DNA from: Planctomycetes bacterium syqfu
Lineage (GTDB): Bacteria > Planctomycetota > Phycisphaerae > Phycisphaerales > Phycisphaeraceae
Assembly: GCA_020974905.1 (NCBI GenBank)
Contig: CP087563.1
Span: 7,312,599-7,376,598 of the forward strand
DNA: 64,000 nt
Reading direction: 5' to 3'
Numbering within the stretch: the stretch's first letter is position 1; every line of letters starts with the position of its first letter. Shown piece by piece: positions 36,420 to 44,536 of this stretch. The notes beneath the pieces are model-generated. The model was not told where the DNA came from and did not search any database. It worked only from the letters and a program-made list of their open reading frames with translations. The position numbers were made by a program, and so were the translations under genes.

Positions 36420-37601
36420 ATGTTTGATAAACATGATTGGGGATGTTTGCTGCTTGGCCTGAGTGTGTTGGCTGGATGTCATCCTTCGCGTTCAGAGTAC
36501 ATCAAATTGCCACCCAATCCACAGCATGCCAAAGTTCAGACACCGGTGTTACATGACACACCTGTGCCCAGACGTTCAGCCAGTGTTTACCCGGCACCGA
36601 GACCTGCTGCACGATCAACACCCTCAACACAAACAGTGAAAACATGGCAGCTTCAATCAGAACCCATCACTGTTGTTCAAGTTGATCAGCCAATCATGCC
36701 AATGATGTTGAATGAACCGGTTGTCGAGAAACAAGACCACCAACTGGAAGCAGCAACCAATACGAAGGTGGACTACACCTGGATCAAATCCGCATCACCT
36801 TCGCCCGATTCGTCGGTCACCCAATCATCTCTTCAAGCTGATACACAGCAGGATAGGCAGTCGTATCCAGATTCTGTTGTACAACAGAGCTACACGCTTG
36901 AGTTGCTTGATGTTAATCAGCCACAGGACGATGAATCACCAATCAACGCGACGTCCGTTAGCTCATCAAAGTCGGCACAGATAGCCAGCGTATCGTCAAA
37001 TTCTGTCAATACTGACATGTCACAACCACAGAGCAAAACGTTGGTACAACATCGCAAGGAGTTGTTGATTCTGTTGGATGTTGAAAATAATGATCAACTT
37101 GCTGAACATGGTCGTGAAGTGACCGAGGAAATCGATGGCGTTATGACGTTGAACGTGGATGATGTTCCAGCTGAAAAAATAGTCCGCATTGCGGTGTTGG
37201 ACGATGCCCCGGCTGACAGTCTCGGACCGCAAGGGAGCATGCAGCAACCACGATCATCATCAGATACACAAATGCCAACACAGATCGTTACCAGTGAGTC
37301 TGAGTCACAGTCAATGGACGAAATGGATCGCATGATCGCTGACCTGCTTGCCACGCCGGCTCCCGTTTCTGAACAGACGTTGGCAATAGCCATGCAGCAG
37401 CAACTTGAACCTGATCCCAAACCTCAACCGGTGGTGGTCGTCAAGCCGGATGCTTATCAGATTCGCAAGGGAGATACGCTCTGGTCCATCGCAATGCGGT
37501 TTTATGGTAACGGTCAACGTTGGATCGATATCGCCCGTCAAAACGGTATCCGACAAGCAGACGTTCTGCATGTGGGGCAGACCTTGAGGTTGCCAGACTA
37601 A
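36420..37601 (+). CDS. Lipoprotein with C-terminal LysM domain
   Basis: A 393-residue protein. The start is set at 36420, where GGAGG lies 6 bases upstream; an ATG at 36384 would overlap the previous stop by four bases. The signal ends in the lipobox LAGC, so the protein is probably anchored in a membrane. Residues 30-340 are a low-complexity region rich in Gln, Ser, Thr and Pro. The last 50 residues form a LysM domain (IRKGDTLWSIAMRFYGNGQR, then VLHVGQTLRLPD) that binds peptidoglycan or related glycans. The gene ends in a four-base convergent overlap with aat. It may help envelope integrity or wall remodelling. Confidence 0.88.
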   Translation: MFDKHDWGCLLLGLSVLAGCHPSRSEYIKLPPNPQHAKVQTPVLHDTPVPRRSASVYPAPRPAARSTPSTQTVKTWQLQSEPITVVQVDQPIMPMMLNEPVVEKQDHQLEAATNTKVDYTWIKSASPSPDSSVTQSSLQADTQQDRQSYPDSVVQQSYTLELLDVNQPQDDESPINATSVSSSKSAQIASVSSNSVNTDMSQPQSKTLVQHRKELLILLDVENNDQLAEHGREVTEEIDGVMTLNVDDVPAEKIVRIAVLDDAPADSLGPQGSMQQPRSSSDTQMPTQIVTSESESQSMDEMDRMIADLLATPAPVSEQTLAIAMQQQLEPDPKPQPVVVVKPDAYQIRKGDTLWSIAMRFYGNGQRWIDIARQNGIRQADVLHVGQTLRLPD

Positions 37602-38236
37602 TCAGATGTGGCTTCATCCTCAGAACACAGGTCCTGCCAGGTGACTTGAGCTTCAATGGCCGTGTTTAACCGTTGGATATATTGATCACGTGGGATTTCG
37701 ATGACGCCGAATTGTGCGATGTGATCATTTTGAAATTGCACATCCAGGAGTTCATAGCCACGCTGATTCAGATGTTCCACCAGGTGAACCAGACAGACTT
37801 TGGAAGCATCCGTCCTCCGGCTGAACATCGACTCACCTGCAAAGAGTCCGTTGATGCAGACGCCATAGACGCCACCAACCAACTCACCGTCTTCCCAGGC
37901 TTCGACACAGTGGGCAAAGCCCATCTCATGTAAATCGGTATAAGCATCAATGAACCGATCATCGATCCACGATTCGTCTTCATGTTTGCGTGGTTTGGCA
38001 CACTCGGTCATGACCTGGCGAAATGCGGTATCATGACGAATCTCAAAAGGCTTTTGTTTGAGTCGCCGACGCAGACTTCGTGAGATGTGCATCTGATCCA
38101 ACGGCAGAATCGCACGAGGATCAGGATGATACCAGTAAATCTCTCCCGTCTGAGGCTCTGCCATCGGGAACGCACCCTGGGCATAGGCACGCAAAAGCAA
38201 GTCGGCATCAAGTTGGTCAGGAACACCATCGGACAT
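37598..38236 (-). CDS. aat: Leucyl/phenylalanyl-tRNA--protein transferase
   Basis: A 212-residue enzyme that adds Leu or Phe from tRNA to the N-terminus of proteins beginning with Lys or Arg, marking them for ClpAP via ClpS. The family motifs are clear: LLLRAYAQGAFPMAEPQTGE, IYWYHPDPRAILPLD, EDESWIDDRFIDAYTDLHEM, then GLFAGESMFSRRTDASK and LLDVQFQNDHIAQFG. The length is slightly below the usual 230. There is no obvious ribosome binding site. It lies downstream of the phosphatase gene on the same strand (54 bases). Confidence 0.97.
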   Translation of the reverse strand: MSDGVPDQLDADLLLRAYAQGAFPMAEPQTGEIYWYHPDPRAILPLDQMHISRSLRRRLKQKPFEIRHDTAFRQVMTECAKPRKHEDESWIDDRFIDAYTDLHEMGFAHCVEAWEDGELVGGVYGVCINGLFAGESMFSRRTDASKVCLVHLVEHLNQRGYELLDVQFQNDHIAQFGVIEIPRDQYIQRLNTAIEAQVTWQDLCSEDEATSD

Positions 38237-38290
38237 GTATCAGATGATACGTGTTGCCTGCCAGATGATCGAATCTGATTAGGGAGGAGC

Positions 38291-39592
38291 CTATCCCGCT
38301 TCGCTTAACGGGACGTTACCCATCATCGCTTGATTGCGGGCAAACTCCGCTTCGACCTGGGCAGCTTGTTTGTCGCGGATGGTCAGCCAGACCACGGACA
38401 AGTCATCACGCTGATGCAGTGAGCCGGATTGGTTGTCGAGTTTCATAGCCAAGTGTTCCATGGCAACTTCCGCTGGGACACGGGCCAGATCCAGAAACTC
38501 TTTTTCATACTGCGTGTTGGCCAACCCCTGGCCCTGGTCATCATTGCCATCACCGTCGGGGAAGGATAGTTCAAAACCATCGCTATAAAACATCAAGCGG
38601 TCGCCCGGCTGCAACTGCACGGTTTGGTCTTCGTAGACTTCATCTTCAATGATGCCCAGCATCGCGCCTTCAGGATCAAGCCATTCGGGTTCACCTTTGT
38701 GACGCAGCAAAAGCGGCAGGGGGTGACCGGCGCGGGAGACGGTGCATTCGAGTGTCTTGCGATTGATCACGCCATAGACCGCGGTCGCAAAACGAATTTG
38801 CTCGGTGGGTTGGTTGGCCAGGTCGACATTCAAACGCCCCAGTGATTCAGAGGGTTTGATGATGCGGTAACCACGCTCCGAATCCGGATCAATTTCCTTG
38901 GTTCGCAGCGAACGCTTGATATACATCGTCATCAATGCAGCAGGAACACCATGCCCCACAGCGTCGGCTAAGAAGAATCCGATGTGATCTTCATCAAGTC
39001 GAATCACATCGTAAATATCACCGCTGACATAGCTGGCGGGGCGGAAGAGAATCTGGAAATTCATCTCCGGGATGTCAGGCATCGTGCGTGGTAAAAACTC
39101 GCGTTGAAGCTGTGCAGCCAAACGCAACTCTTCGTCGATCTTGCCCATCTGATCACAGAGGCCACCTTGGTGAGCCTGCAGATAACGGATCTCAGATTGC
39201 AGGTGTTCGAGGACCTCACTCTGACACCACAGCGTACGGAGAATTGCACAAAGTGCTGCTGGCGGAGCACCGGGTGGGCCGATGACAATCCCCGGTTGAT
39301 ACGCTGAACCGGCACCGGCAACTTCGTGCGTGCGGGTGAGCATGATCGGGATGTTCTTTTCCTGGAGCTTGGCGCAGATATTGGAGAACTTGGCTGCACC
39401 GAACTGATCGAGAATAATCCAGGCGATAGCGGTGCGCTCGCGGTATTGACGGTTCTCAACGAACTGGTCAAGCGTCAGGTTGATGACTTCCGGACGTTCT
39501 TCGCTATGCCAATAAGAAAGCACGCCATTGGCTAGAAAGGCGCTTTGTGCTGTCGGATGCGATTCGAGAATGGTCAGCGTCTTGATGGGCAT
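38291..39592 (-). CDS. PP2C/SpoIIE-type serine phosphatase with N-terminal regulatory domain
   Basis: A 433-residue cytoplasmic protein. Residues 1-125 resemble a receiver-like or Rossmann fold, but clear phosphorylation-site residues are not seen. A short helical linker (about 125-170, SEIRYLQAHQGGLCDQMGKI) leads to the RsbU/SpoIIE phosphatase domain (about 175-400): LQREFLPRTMPDIPEM, ASYVSGDIYDVIRLD, FFLADAVGHGVPAALM and DRLMFYSDGFELSF with the usual metal-binding Asp residues. Such proteins dephosphorylate anti-sigma antagonists in partner-switching stress pathways. No anti-sigma or antagonist gene is nearby. The gene follows the DUF192 gene by 56 bases. Confidence 0.9.
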   Translation of the reverse strand: MPIKTLTILESHPTAQSAFLANGVLSYWHSEERPEVINLTLDQFVENRQYRERTAIAWIILDQFGAAKFSNICAKLQEKNIPIMLTRTHEVAGAGSAYQPGIVIGPPGAPPAALCAILRTLWCQSEVLEHLQSEIRYLQAHQGGLCDQMGKIDEELRLAAQLQREFLPRTMPDIPEMNFQILFRPASYVSGDIYDVIRLDEDHIGFFLADAVGHGVPAALMTMYIKRSLRTKEIDPDSERGYRIIKPSESLGRLNVDLANQPTEQIRFATAVYGVINRKTLECTVSRAGHPLPLLLRHKGEPEWLDPEGAMLGIIEDEVYEDQTVQLQPGDRLMFYSDGFELSFPDGDGNDDQGQGLANTQYEKEFLDLARVPAEVAMEHLAMKLDNQSGSLHQRDDLSVVWLTIRDKQAAQVEAEFARNQAMMGNVPLSEAG

Positions 39593-39648
39593 GAGACAGT
39601 GCAGCTTCCAGAAACAGGATCAACGGGCCGTTGTCTTCTGGTATCGGG

Positions 39649-40134
39649 TCATTGCACCTGCTGCTTAACGTCCTCAGGTATGTGAAAGGGGATTTTATCG
39701 CCATCTTTGAGTTTGAGTTTTTCAAGTGTGCCACCGGCAAGTTCGATGGCATACATCGCAGGCCACTGACTGGGATAACCTTTAAGGTCCTGCTCGGGTG
39801 TGTCATACGGCTCGACCTGCATGGCATGCATTTTCACGATCCGCTGGCTGGGGTCCAAAAAGATAATGTCGATGGGGACGTAACACTTGCGCATCACAAA
39901 CGTCCGCTTTTTGGCATTCTTGAACACAAAGAGCATCCCACCATCTTCGGCAATCTCCTTGCGGTCCGATAAGCCATGAAAGCGTTGATTGATGGTGATG
40001 GCTAATTCGAGATGGAACGTCTGCTTGCCAATCGTCACCGGCAGGGTGTTGGTGTCTGTGTCCTGTGGCGTGCATGCGATCAATGCCAGCGCCAGGATCA
40101 GGAGCATGCGTTGGATCAGTTTGTGATAAGCCAT
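39649..40134 (-). CDS. DUF192 lipoprotein
   Basis: A 161-residue protein whose signal ends in LALIAC, a lipobox-like site, so it is probably a lipoprotein. The rest is a DUF192 domain: FHLELAITINQRFHGLSDRK, GMLFVFKNAKKRTFVMRKCY, VPIDIIFLDPSQRIV, then AIELAGGTLEKLKLKDGD. The function of the family is not established. Its start overlaps the 3' end of gluQ by 19 bases, so the two are likely translated from one message. Confidence 0.9.
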   Translation of the reverse strand: MAYHKLIQRMLLILALALIACTPQDTDTNTLPVTIGKQTFHLELAITINQRFHGLSDRKEIAEDGGMLFVFKNAKKRTFVMRKCYVPIDIIFLDPSQRIVKMHAMQVEPYDTPEQDLKGYPSQWPAMYAIELAGGTLEKLKLKDGDKIPFHIPEDVKQQVQ

Positions 40135-41063
40135 TGGTCATCCTCATCGGTGAAGGTCACCGGATCATGTGAAAGTTGGGTGATGTCGAATCGCTGAGCA
40201 AACTCGGCGGCGGACATGGGGGCGCGTTGAGATTGCGTGCCGGACCAGTATGCGATTAAGCCGATGATTTTTTCTGCAGGCGTCCGGGCATCACGATAGT
40301 AACTCAGCCGTGTGTCACCATGACGCTTGGCTAAACGTCGACCATCAGGCCCGAGTACCAACGGTAAATGCCAGTAAGTCGGCAAGGGGTCGTATCCCAG
40401 ACACTGGTAAAGCCACATCTGTCGTGAAGCGGATCGCAGCAGATCATCACCACGGACAATATCCGTGACACCCTGGCGGTGATCATCCACCACAACTGCC
40501 AGTTGATACGCGGGAAGTCCGGCTTTGGTTGCGATGACAAAGTCCCCAACCTGCTGAGCGACATTGTGTGCTTGATGACCAGCAAAGGCATCGGTGTAGG
40601 TGATTGCTTGATCCGATGCGATCACACGCCACGCGGACTCCGGCGCGGTTGTGGGGACGGTGGACATGTCAGCAGGGCGACATGTGCCGGGGTAGCAAAG
40701 CTCGTGGTCATCTTCATGCGGTGCGGATTGGGCTTGGACGATTTCCTTGCGTGTGCATTGGCAGGGGTAGATCATTTGCTTCTCACGCAGGTGATCCATC
40801 GCTTGTTCGTAGGGTGATAGATCATCAAGTTGAAAGCCGACGTAACTGTCCCAATCCATCTGCAACCATGTGAGATCGTCGATGGCTTGCTGCTTGGCCC
40901 AAGGTTTGACGCGCGGGCTGTCGAGGTCTTCGATGCGCAGGACAATTCGCCAATCGTTTTGTTTGGCCAGCGCCCAGTTAATCAGGAAAGTCCGTGCATT
41001 TCCCAGGTGAAGTGCGCCGGTGGGAGAGGGGGCGAGTCGGGTTGTACGTTGCAATGATGCCAT
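40116..41063 (-). CDS. gluQ: Glutamyl-Q tRNA(Asp) synthetase
   Basis: A 315-residue GluRS-like enzyme without the anticodon-binding domain, which charges glutamate onto queuosine of tRNA-Asp. The ATG at 41063 is chosen because the family motif begins soon after (TRLAPSPTGALHLGNARTFL); the frame is open upstream. The HIGH-like motif is HLGN and the KMSKS-like motif is LAKRHGD. CQCTRKE followed by CYPGTCR gives the four-ligand zinc site of this subgroup. The length fits GluQRS (about 300) rather than GltX (about 470). It is divergent from purN, the two starts being only 21 bases apart. Confidence 0.94.
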   Translation of the reverse strand: MASLQRTTRLAPSPTGALHLGNARTFLINWALAKQNDWRIVLRIEDLDSPRVKPWAKQQAIDDLTWLQMDWDSYVGFQLDDLSPYEQAMDHLREKQMIYPCQCTRKEIVQAQSAPHEDDHELCYPGTCRPADMSTVPTTAPESAWRVIASDQAITYTDAFAGHQAHNVAQQVGDFVIATKAGLPAYQLAVVVDDHRQGVTDIVRGDDLLRSASRQMWLYQCLGYDPLPTYWHLPLVLGPDGRRLAKRHGDTRLSYYRDARTPAEKIIGLIAYWSGTQSQRAPMSAAEFAQRFDITQLSHDPVTFTDEDDQWLITN

Positions 41064-41084
41064 GGTGTAAAGTATCCTGCCGAC

Positions 41085-41726
41085 ATGACAGAAGCAAAAA
41101 CATGCCCATCGGGCCACTTGAAGTTGGCTGTACTCTTAAGCGGGTCAGGTCGGACACTACAGAATATTGCTGATGCGACCGCAGATGGCAAGTTGGATGC
41201 CGAAATTACAACGGTGATCAGCTCGATGCCGGACGTGTATGGCTTGACGCGCGCCGAGCATCTGGGGTTGCCAACGCATATCATTCGTCGCAAGGATTAT
41301 GCGGATTTGCAGGCGTTTGCCGGCGCCAATTGGCAATTGATCCGTGAGAGTGGCGCGGATTATGTGTGCTTGGCCGGTTACATGGTGTTGTTGCCGGTCC
41401 CCCATGATTTTGTCAATCGGGTGATCAATATCCATCCCGCGCTTTTGCCGAGTTTCGGGGGCAAGGGCATGTATGGGCATCACGTCCACGAAGCGGTGAT
41501 TGAACATGGTGCCAAGGTCTCAGGGTGTACCGTGCATTTCTGCGATGACACGTATGACACCGGCCCGATTCTGGTGCAACGTGTTTGCCCGGTGTTGGCT
41601 GATGACGATGCGGACAAGCTGGCGGATCGTGTCTTTGAACAGGAGACGATTGCATATATCGAGGCGTTGGAAGCGCTGTGTCAGGGACGTGTGTCCGTGG
41701 TGGGGCGTCGGGCGCTGGTGCGTTGA
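41085..41726 (+). CDS. purN: Phosphoribosylglycinamide formyltransferase
   Basis: A 213-residue enzyme of purine synthesis that transfers a formyl group from 10-formyl-THF to GAR. The phosphate-binding start LAVLLSGSGRTLQNI and the active site INIHPALLPSFGGKGMYG are clear; Asn115, His117 and Asp155 match the catalytic triad Asn106, His108, Asp144 of the E. coli enzyme. The segment YDTGPILVQRVCPV closes the site. No ribosome binding site is apparent. It ends before a terminator shared with the opposing gene. Confidence 0.96.
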   Translation: MTEAKTCPSGHLKLAVLLSGSGRTLQNIADATADGKLDAEITTVISSMPDVYGLTRAEHLGLPTHIIRRKDYADLQAFAGANWQLIRESGADYVCLAGYMVLLPVPHDFVNRVINIHPALLPSFGGKGMYGHHVHEAVIEHGAKVSGCTVHFCDDTYDTGPILVQRVCPVLADDDADKLADRVFEQETIAYIEALEALCQGRVSVVGRRALVR

Positions 41727-41763
41727 ACTGACATCGAATCCATTTATGTTGAGTTAATAAAAT

Positions 41764-41790
41764 AGCCCGACAATTTGCCGGGCTTTCTTT
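41764..41790 (+). terminator. Terminator after purN
   Basis: AGCCCG (41764-41769) pairs with CGGGCT (41779-41784), with a short inner CAA/TTG extension, followed by TTCTTT. It lies 37 bases after purN and 41 bases before the 3' end of the opposing coiled-coil gene, so it may serve one or both. Confidence 0.75.
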
Positions 41791-41831
41791 CTCCAATGTT
41801 GTACTGGACGCGGCCGATGGGTTCACCGGTT

Positions 41832-42542
41832 TTACGACTCCTCCGACTTCCTCTCGTCCGCCTGTTGACGTAATTGCTTAAGCAGATCGGTGTACATGGC
41901 ACCGGATTCGGGCTTTAAGCGGGGTTGGACCTTGGGTTGCTCTTGAGCTTGAGGTTCGGCGGTTTGAGCCTCAATGGATGCGTCCTGATCGTTTGATTCG
42001 TCTGGTGTTTCGGTATCGTCTTCCACGGGTGCGATCGAGATCGCATGCGGTGTTTCTTCTTCGGTGACCTGGGCTTGTTGCTGAGCCTGCGGTTGTGCTG
42101 GCGTCTGGTCAGGTACGGGATTATCCATACCATGTGCGATGGCAAACATCTGCGCGGAGCGTTCGATCATGGTCTCGATCCGCTGCTGCGTGGCCATCCA
42201 GTTTTCCTGCAGGCGTTCGATCTTGGCTTCGAGGTTTTGAAGTGATCGCGTAAAGTTCTCATCCATCTGCCCGACCCATTGGTCATAGGCATGCAGGGAC
42301 TTGGCGACATCTTCATTGACCTGATCCCGGAGTTGCTGCTGCTCGGCTTTGATTTGATCAAGCATTTTCTGTTGGCTCCGTGTATGGTTCTCCGCAGCCT
42401 TGAAAAGTTTGAGTCCCAATTCCACGCGCGCTTCAGCCTGGCTTTGCACGCGGCTTAACGCCTCCAACTGCTGCTCGGGAGTCAGCGGCTTGCGAGGCAG
42501 GCCGGGGATCACTTGTTTTGACGAATTGACAGTCTGGGACAT
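41832..42542 (-). CDS. Coiled-coil protein of unknown function
   Basis: A 236-residue protein. The start at 42542 has GAGGTG 8 bases upstream. Residues 20-140 are a heptad-like helix rich in Gln, Glu and Arg (EQQLEALSRVQSQAEARVEL, NLEAKIERLQENWMATQQRI), which should form a long coiled coil. The next part is disordered, with many Gln, Pro, Glu and Thr. A short helix ends it (YTDLLKQLRQQADERK). There is no signal peptide. It is divergent from the Nif3-like gene. I do not recognise a family; a structural or cell-division-like role cannot be inferred from composition alone. Confidence 0.75.
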   Translation of the reverse strand: MSQTVNSSKQVIPGLPRKPLTPEQQLEALSRVQSQAEARVELGLKLFKAAENHTRSQQKMLDQIKAEQQQLRDQVNEDVAKSLHAYDQWVGQMDENFTRSLQNLEAKIERLQENWMATQQRIETMIERSAQMFAIAHGMDNPVPDQTPAQPQAQQQAQVTEEETPHAISIAPVEDDTETPDESNDQDASIEAQTAEPQAQEQPKVQPRLKPESGAMYTDLLKQLRQQADERKSEES

Positions 42543-42635
42543 CAACAACACCTCAGTTAAACCTGTTACACTTGTTATCGGCACAAAACTGTCATCTGCT
42601 GTAACTTTCAGCGAGAAACTGGAGACTTTTTACCC

Positions 42636-43754
42636 ATGAAAATGGACCAACTCACCGCAATCTTCAATCAGATCGCCCCCAATCACCTGGCGGAAGACTG
42701 GGATAATGTCGGACTGCTTGTCGGCAACAGTACTGCCAATGTCCGCAAAGCCCTCATGTGTATCGATCTGACCGAAGCGGTCCTCGAAGAAGCCATCGCT
42801 CTCAAAGCCAATCTCATCGTGGCGTACCATCCCCCGATTTTCAAAGCACTCAAAACAGTCACGGATGCTGACACCAAGTCCCGCATCGTGCTTCGAGCCA
42901 TTGAAAAGAAAATCGCCATCTACTCACCACATACTGCTTTGGATGCTGCAGAAAACGGCGTCAATGATTGGCTATGTGAACCCTTCGGGAAAGGCACTGT
43001 CATTCCCATCGAACCTGCTGCCACACCAACCAGTAAGCAATACAAACTCGTCACCTTCATCCCCATGGATAAGCTCAACATGCTCCGCGTGGCACTCTCC
43101 GTGGCAGGGGCAGGTATCATCGGTAATTACGAGCAATGTAGCTTTGTCACCGAAGGAACCGGTACATTCCTCGGCAATCAACAGTCTAACCCAACCGTCG
43201 GTAACGCAGGCAAACTCGAATACGCTCCCGAAGCCAAGCTCGAAATGATCACCCCCGGCAACTGTCTACCCGATGTCATCACGGCATTGCGTCAGACGCA
43301 TCCGTACGAGGAACCGGCGTTTGACATTATCCCGCTGCATGCCGAACCCGTCACCTCCAAGCAGGGCATGGGCCGAATCATCACGCTGCAAAAATCACTG
43401 TCATTGCAGACCTGCATCGCCCGACTCAAAAAGCACCTGGGTGTCAAAACGCTGGAGATGTGCAAAGTCCCCGGTGATAGCCACCCGAGTATCCGTCGCA
43501 TCGGTGTCTGTGCAGGAGCAGGGGGCTCGTTCCTGGGATCACTGAAAAATGTCGACCTCTACATCACCGGCGAGATGCGTCACCACGACATGCTCGCTGC
43601 TGTCGACCGTGGCATCCATCTCCTGTTGGCAGGGCACACCCAAACCGAACGCCCGTTCCTGGCAAGACTCCGCGACATGCTCATCGAACAGGGGGCTCGA
43701 AGTATCAACTGGCAGATCAGTACTGCGGATCAGGCGCCCAATGTGTTTGGATGA
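42636..43754 (+). CDS. Nif3-like dinuclear metal centre protein (GTP cyclohydrolase I type 2 family)
   Basis: A 372-residue protein of the NIF3/YbgI/YqfO family. The N-terminal half has AEDWDNVGLLVGN, LIVAYHPPIF and YSPHTALDAA, whose His and Asp residues build the metal centre. The middle (residues 130-240) is the YqfO-type insert (LVTFIPMDKLNMLRVALSVA, then RQTHPYEEPAFDIIPL), which resembles a PII-like domain. The C-terminal part has YITGEMRHHDML and LLLAGHTQTERPF. The biochemical role of the family remains debated. GGAG lies 11 bases before the ATG. It is divergent from the coiled-coil gene. Confidence 0.95.
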   Translation: MKMDQLTAIFNQIAPNHLAEDWDNVGLLVGNSTANVRKALMCIDLTEAVLEEAIALKANLIVAYHPPIFKALKTVTDADTKSRIVLRAIEKKIAIYSPHTALDAAENGVNDWLCEPFGKGTVIPIEPAATPTSKQYKLVTFIPMDKLNMLRVALSVAGAGIIGNYEQCSFVTEGTGTFLGNQQSNPTVGNAGKLEYAPEAKLEMITPGNCLPDVITALRQTHPYEEPAFDIIPLHAEPVTSKQGMGRIITLQKSLSLQTCIARLKKHLGVKTLEMCKVPGDSHPSIRRIGVCAGAGGSFLGSLKNVDLYITGEMRHHDMLAAVDRGIHLLLAGHTQTERPFLARLRDMLIEQGARSINWQISTADQAPNVFG

Positions 43755-43765
43755 TCGTCATCCCC

Positions 43766-43841
43766 ATTTAGCCGCATCACTTGTGATGCGCTCCCGTCGT
43801 AAACATTCAAGAGAATCGCATCACTAGCGATGCGGCTAAAT
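43766..43841. repeat. Nested palindromic element (REP/MITE-like)
   Basis: ATTTAGCCGCATC (43766-43778) and GATGCGGCTAAAT (43829-43841) are a perfect 13-base inverted repeat. Inside, GCATCAC-TT-GTGATGC forms one hairpin and CGCATC-ACTAGC-GATGCG another. The middle carries GCGCTCCC, also present next to the palindrome at 44340. The position between genes and the two-hairpin design resemble REP or BIME units. Confidence 0.65.
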
Positions 43842-43998
43842 ATTGTTCTATTCACCACTTTGGACAAATGAAAGATACATTTGCCAACGTTGGGACAATC
43901 CAATACAATGTGTGACTTGTAATTTTGAACCGTCGCCCGTCCCCCGGAATTGTCCATTGGCCGGGCCACTAACAAGACCATGACGGAGGAAACACACC

Positions 43999-44238
43999 AT
44001 GGCAGAATTTCAGAACTTCAATCAACCGCGCGTCAGCCCGATCAAAACCGCCAGCAATGGTACGACCTATGTCGATTACCGTGACGTGGAAACCCTGCGT
44101 CGCATGCTCACCCCCAACGGCAAGATCCAGGGTCGCAAGCGTACCGGTCTGAATGCCCGCGAACAGCGCATGGTCGCTGACGCCATCAAGCGTGCCCGTC
44201 ACATGGCACTGCTGCCCTTCACCTCGGCGACCATGTAA
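43999..44238 (+). CDS. rpsR: Ribosomal protein bS18
   Basis: A 79-residue small-subunit protein that binds bS6 and the 16S rRNA platform. The core signature is complete: [40 protein letters not shown] and [11 protein letters not shown]. The ribosome binding site GGAGGA precedes the ATG by 9 bases. No zinc cysteines are present. The gene stands alone here, without rpsF, rplI or ssb, which are its usual neighbours; REP-like palindromes lie on both sides. Confidence 0.97.
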   Translation: MAEFQNFNQPRVSPIKTASNGTTYVDYRDVETLRRMLTPNGKIQGRKRTGLNAREQRMVADAIKRARHMALLPFTSATM

Positions 44239-44263
44239 TACCGAGTTGATCACAACGAATCAC

Positions 44264-44298
44264 AAAAAACGGGTGGCCATCACGGTGACCCGTTTTTT
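44264..44298 (+). terminator. Terminator of rpsR
   Basis: AAAAAACGGGT (44264-44274) pairs perfectly with ACCCGTTTTTT (44288-44298) over 11 bases around a 13-base loop. It begins 25 bases after the rpsR stop and is symmetrical, so it could work in both directions. Confidence 0.9.
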
Positions 44299-44339
44299 CA
44301 TGCGCCCTCTGAAGTTCTCCCGAAAGTTCCCCGGTTCTC

Positions 44340-44367
44340 CTAAAACCGCTTGCGGTTTAGCGCTCCC
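44340..44367. repeat. Small palindrome with GCGCTCCC tail (REP-like)
   Basis: AAACCGC-TT-GCGGTTT (44343-44358) forms a perfect 7-base stem with a TT loop and is followed by AGCGCTCCC. The hairpin with a TT loop followed by GCGCTCCC is the same layout as the left half of the element at 43766. The region from 44299 to 44536 holds nothing else that I recognise. Confidence 0.5.
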
Positions 44368-44536
44368 TCAAATCTCGCCAATATTTCCCAACACCATCCC
44401 ACTTGCTCCGATATTAAAATTTCCCTAACATGGTGCCGTCAAGGTGGAACTTGACGATTGGTAGGACTTTCAATTATTCCCTCGGATCATTCCAGCTTCC
44501 GGGGGCCGGGGACGATGCAAGGATCGAGCGTGCCTC

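Noticed and set aside
41064..41084. Shared divergent promoter of gluQ and purN in 21 bases
   Set aside because: The gap is too short for two promoters. The promoters must lie inside the opposite coding regions, and I could not identify them.
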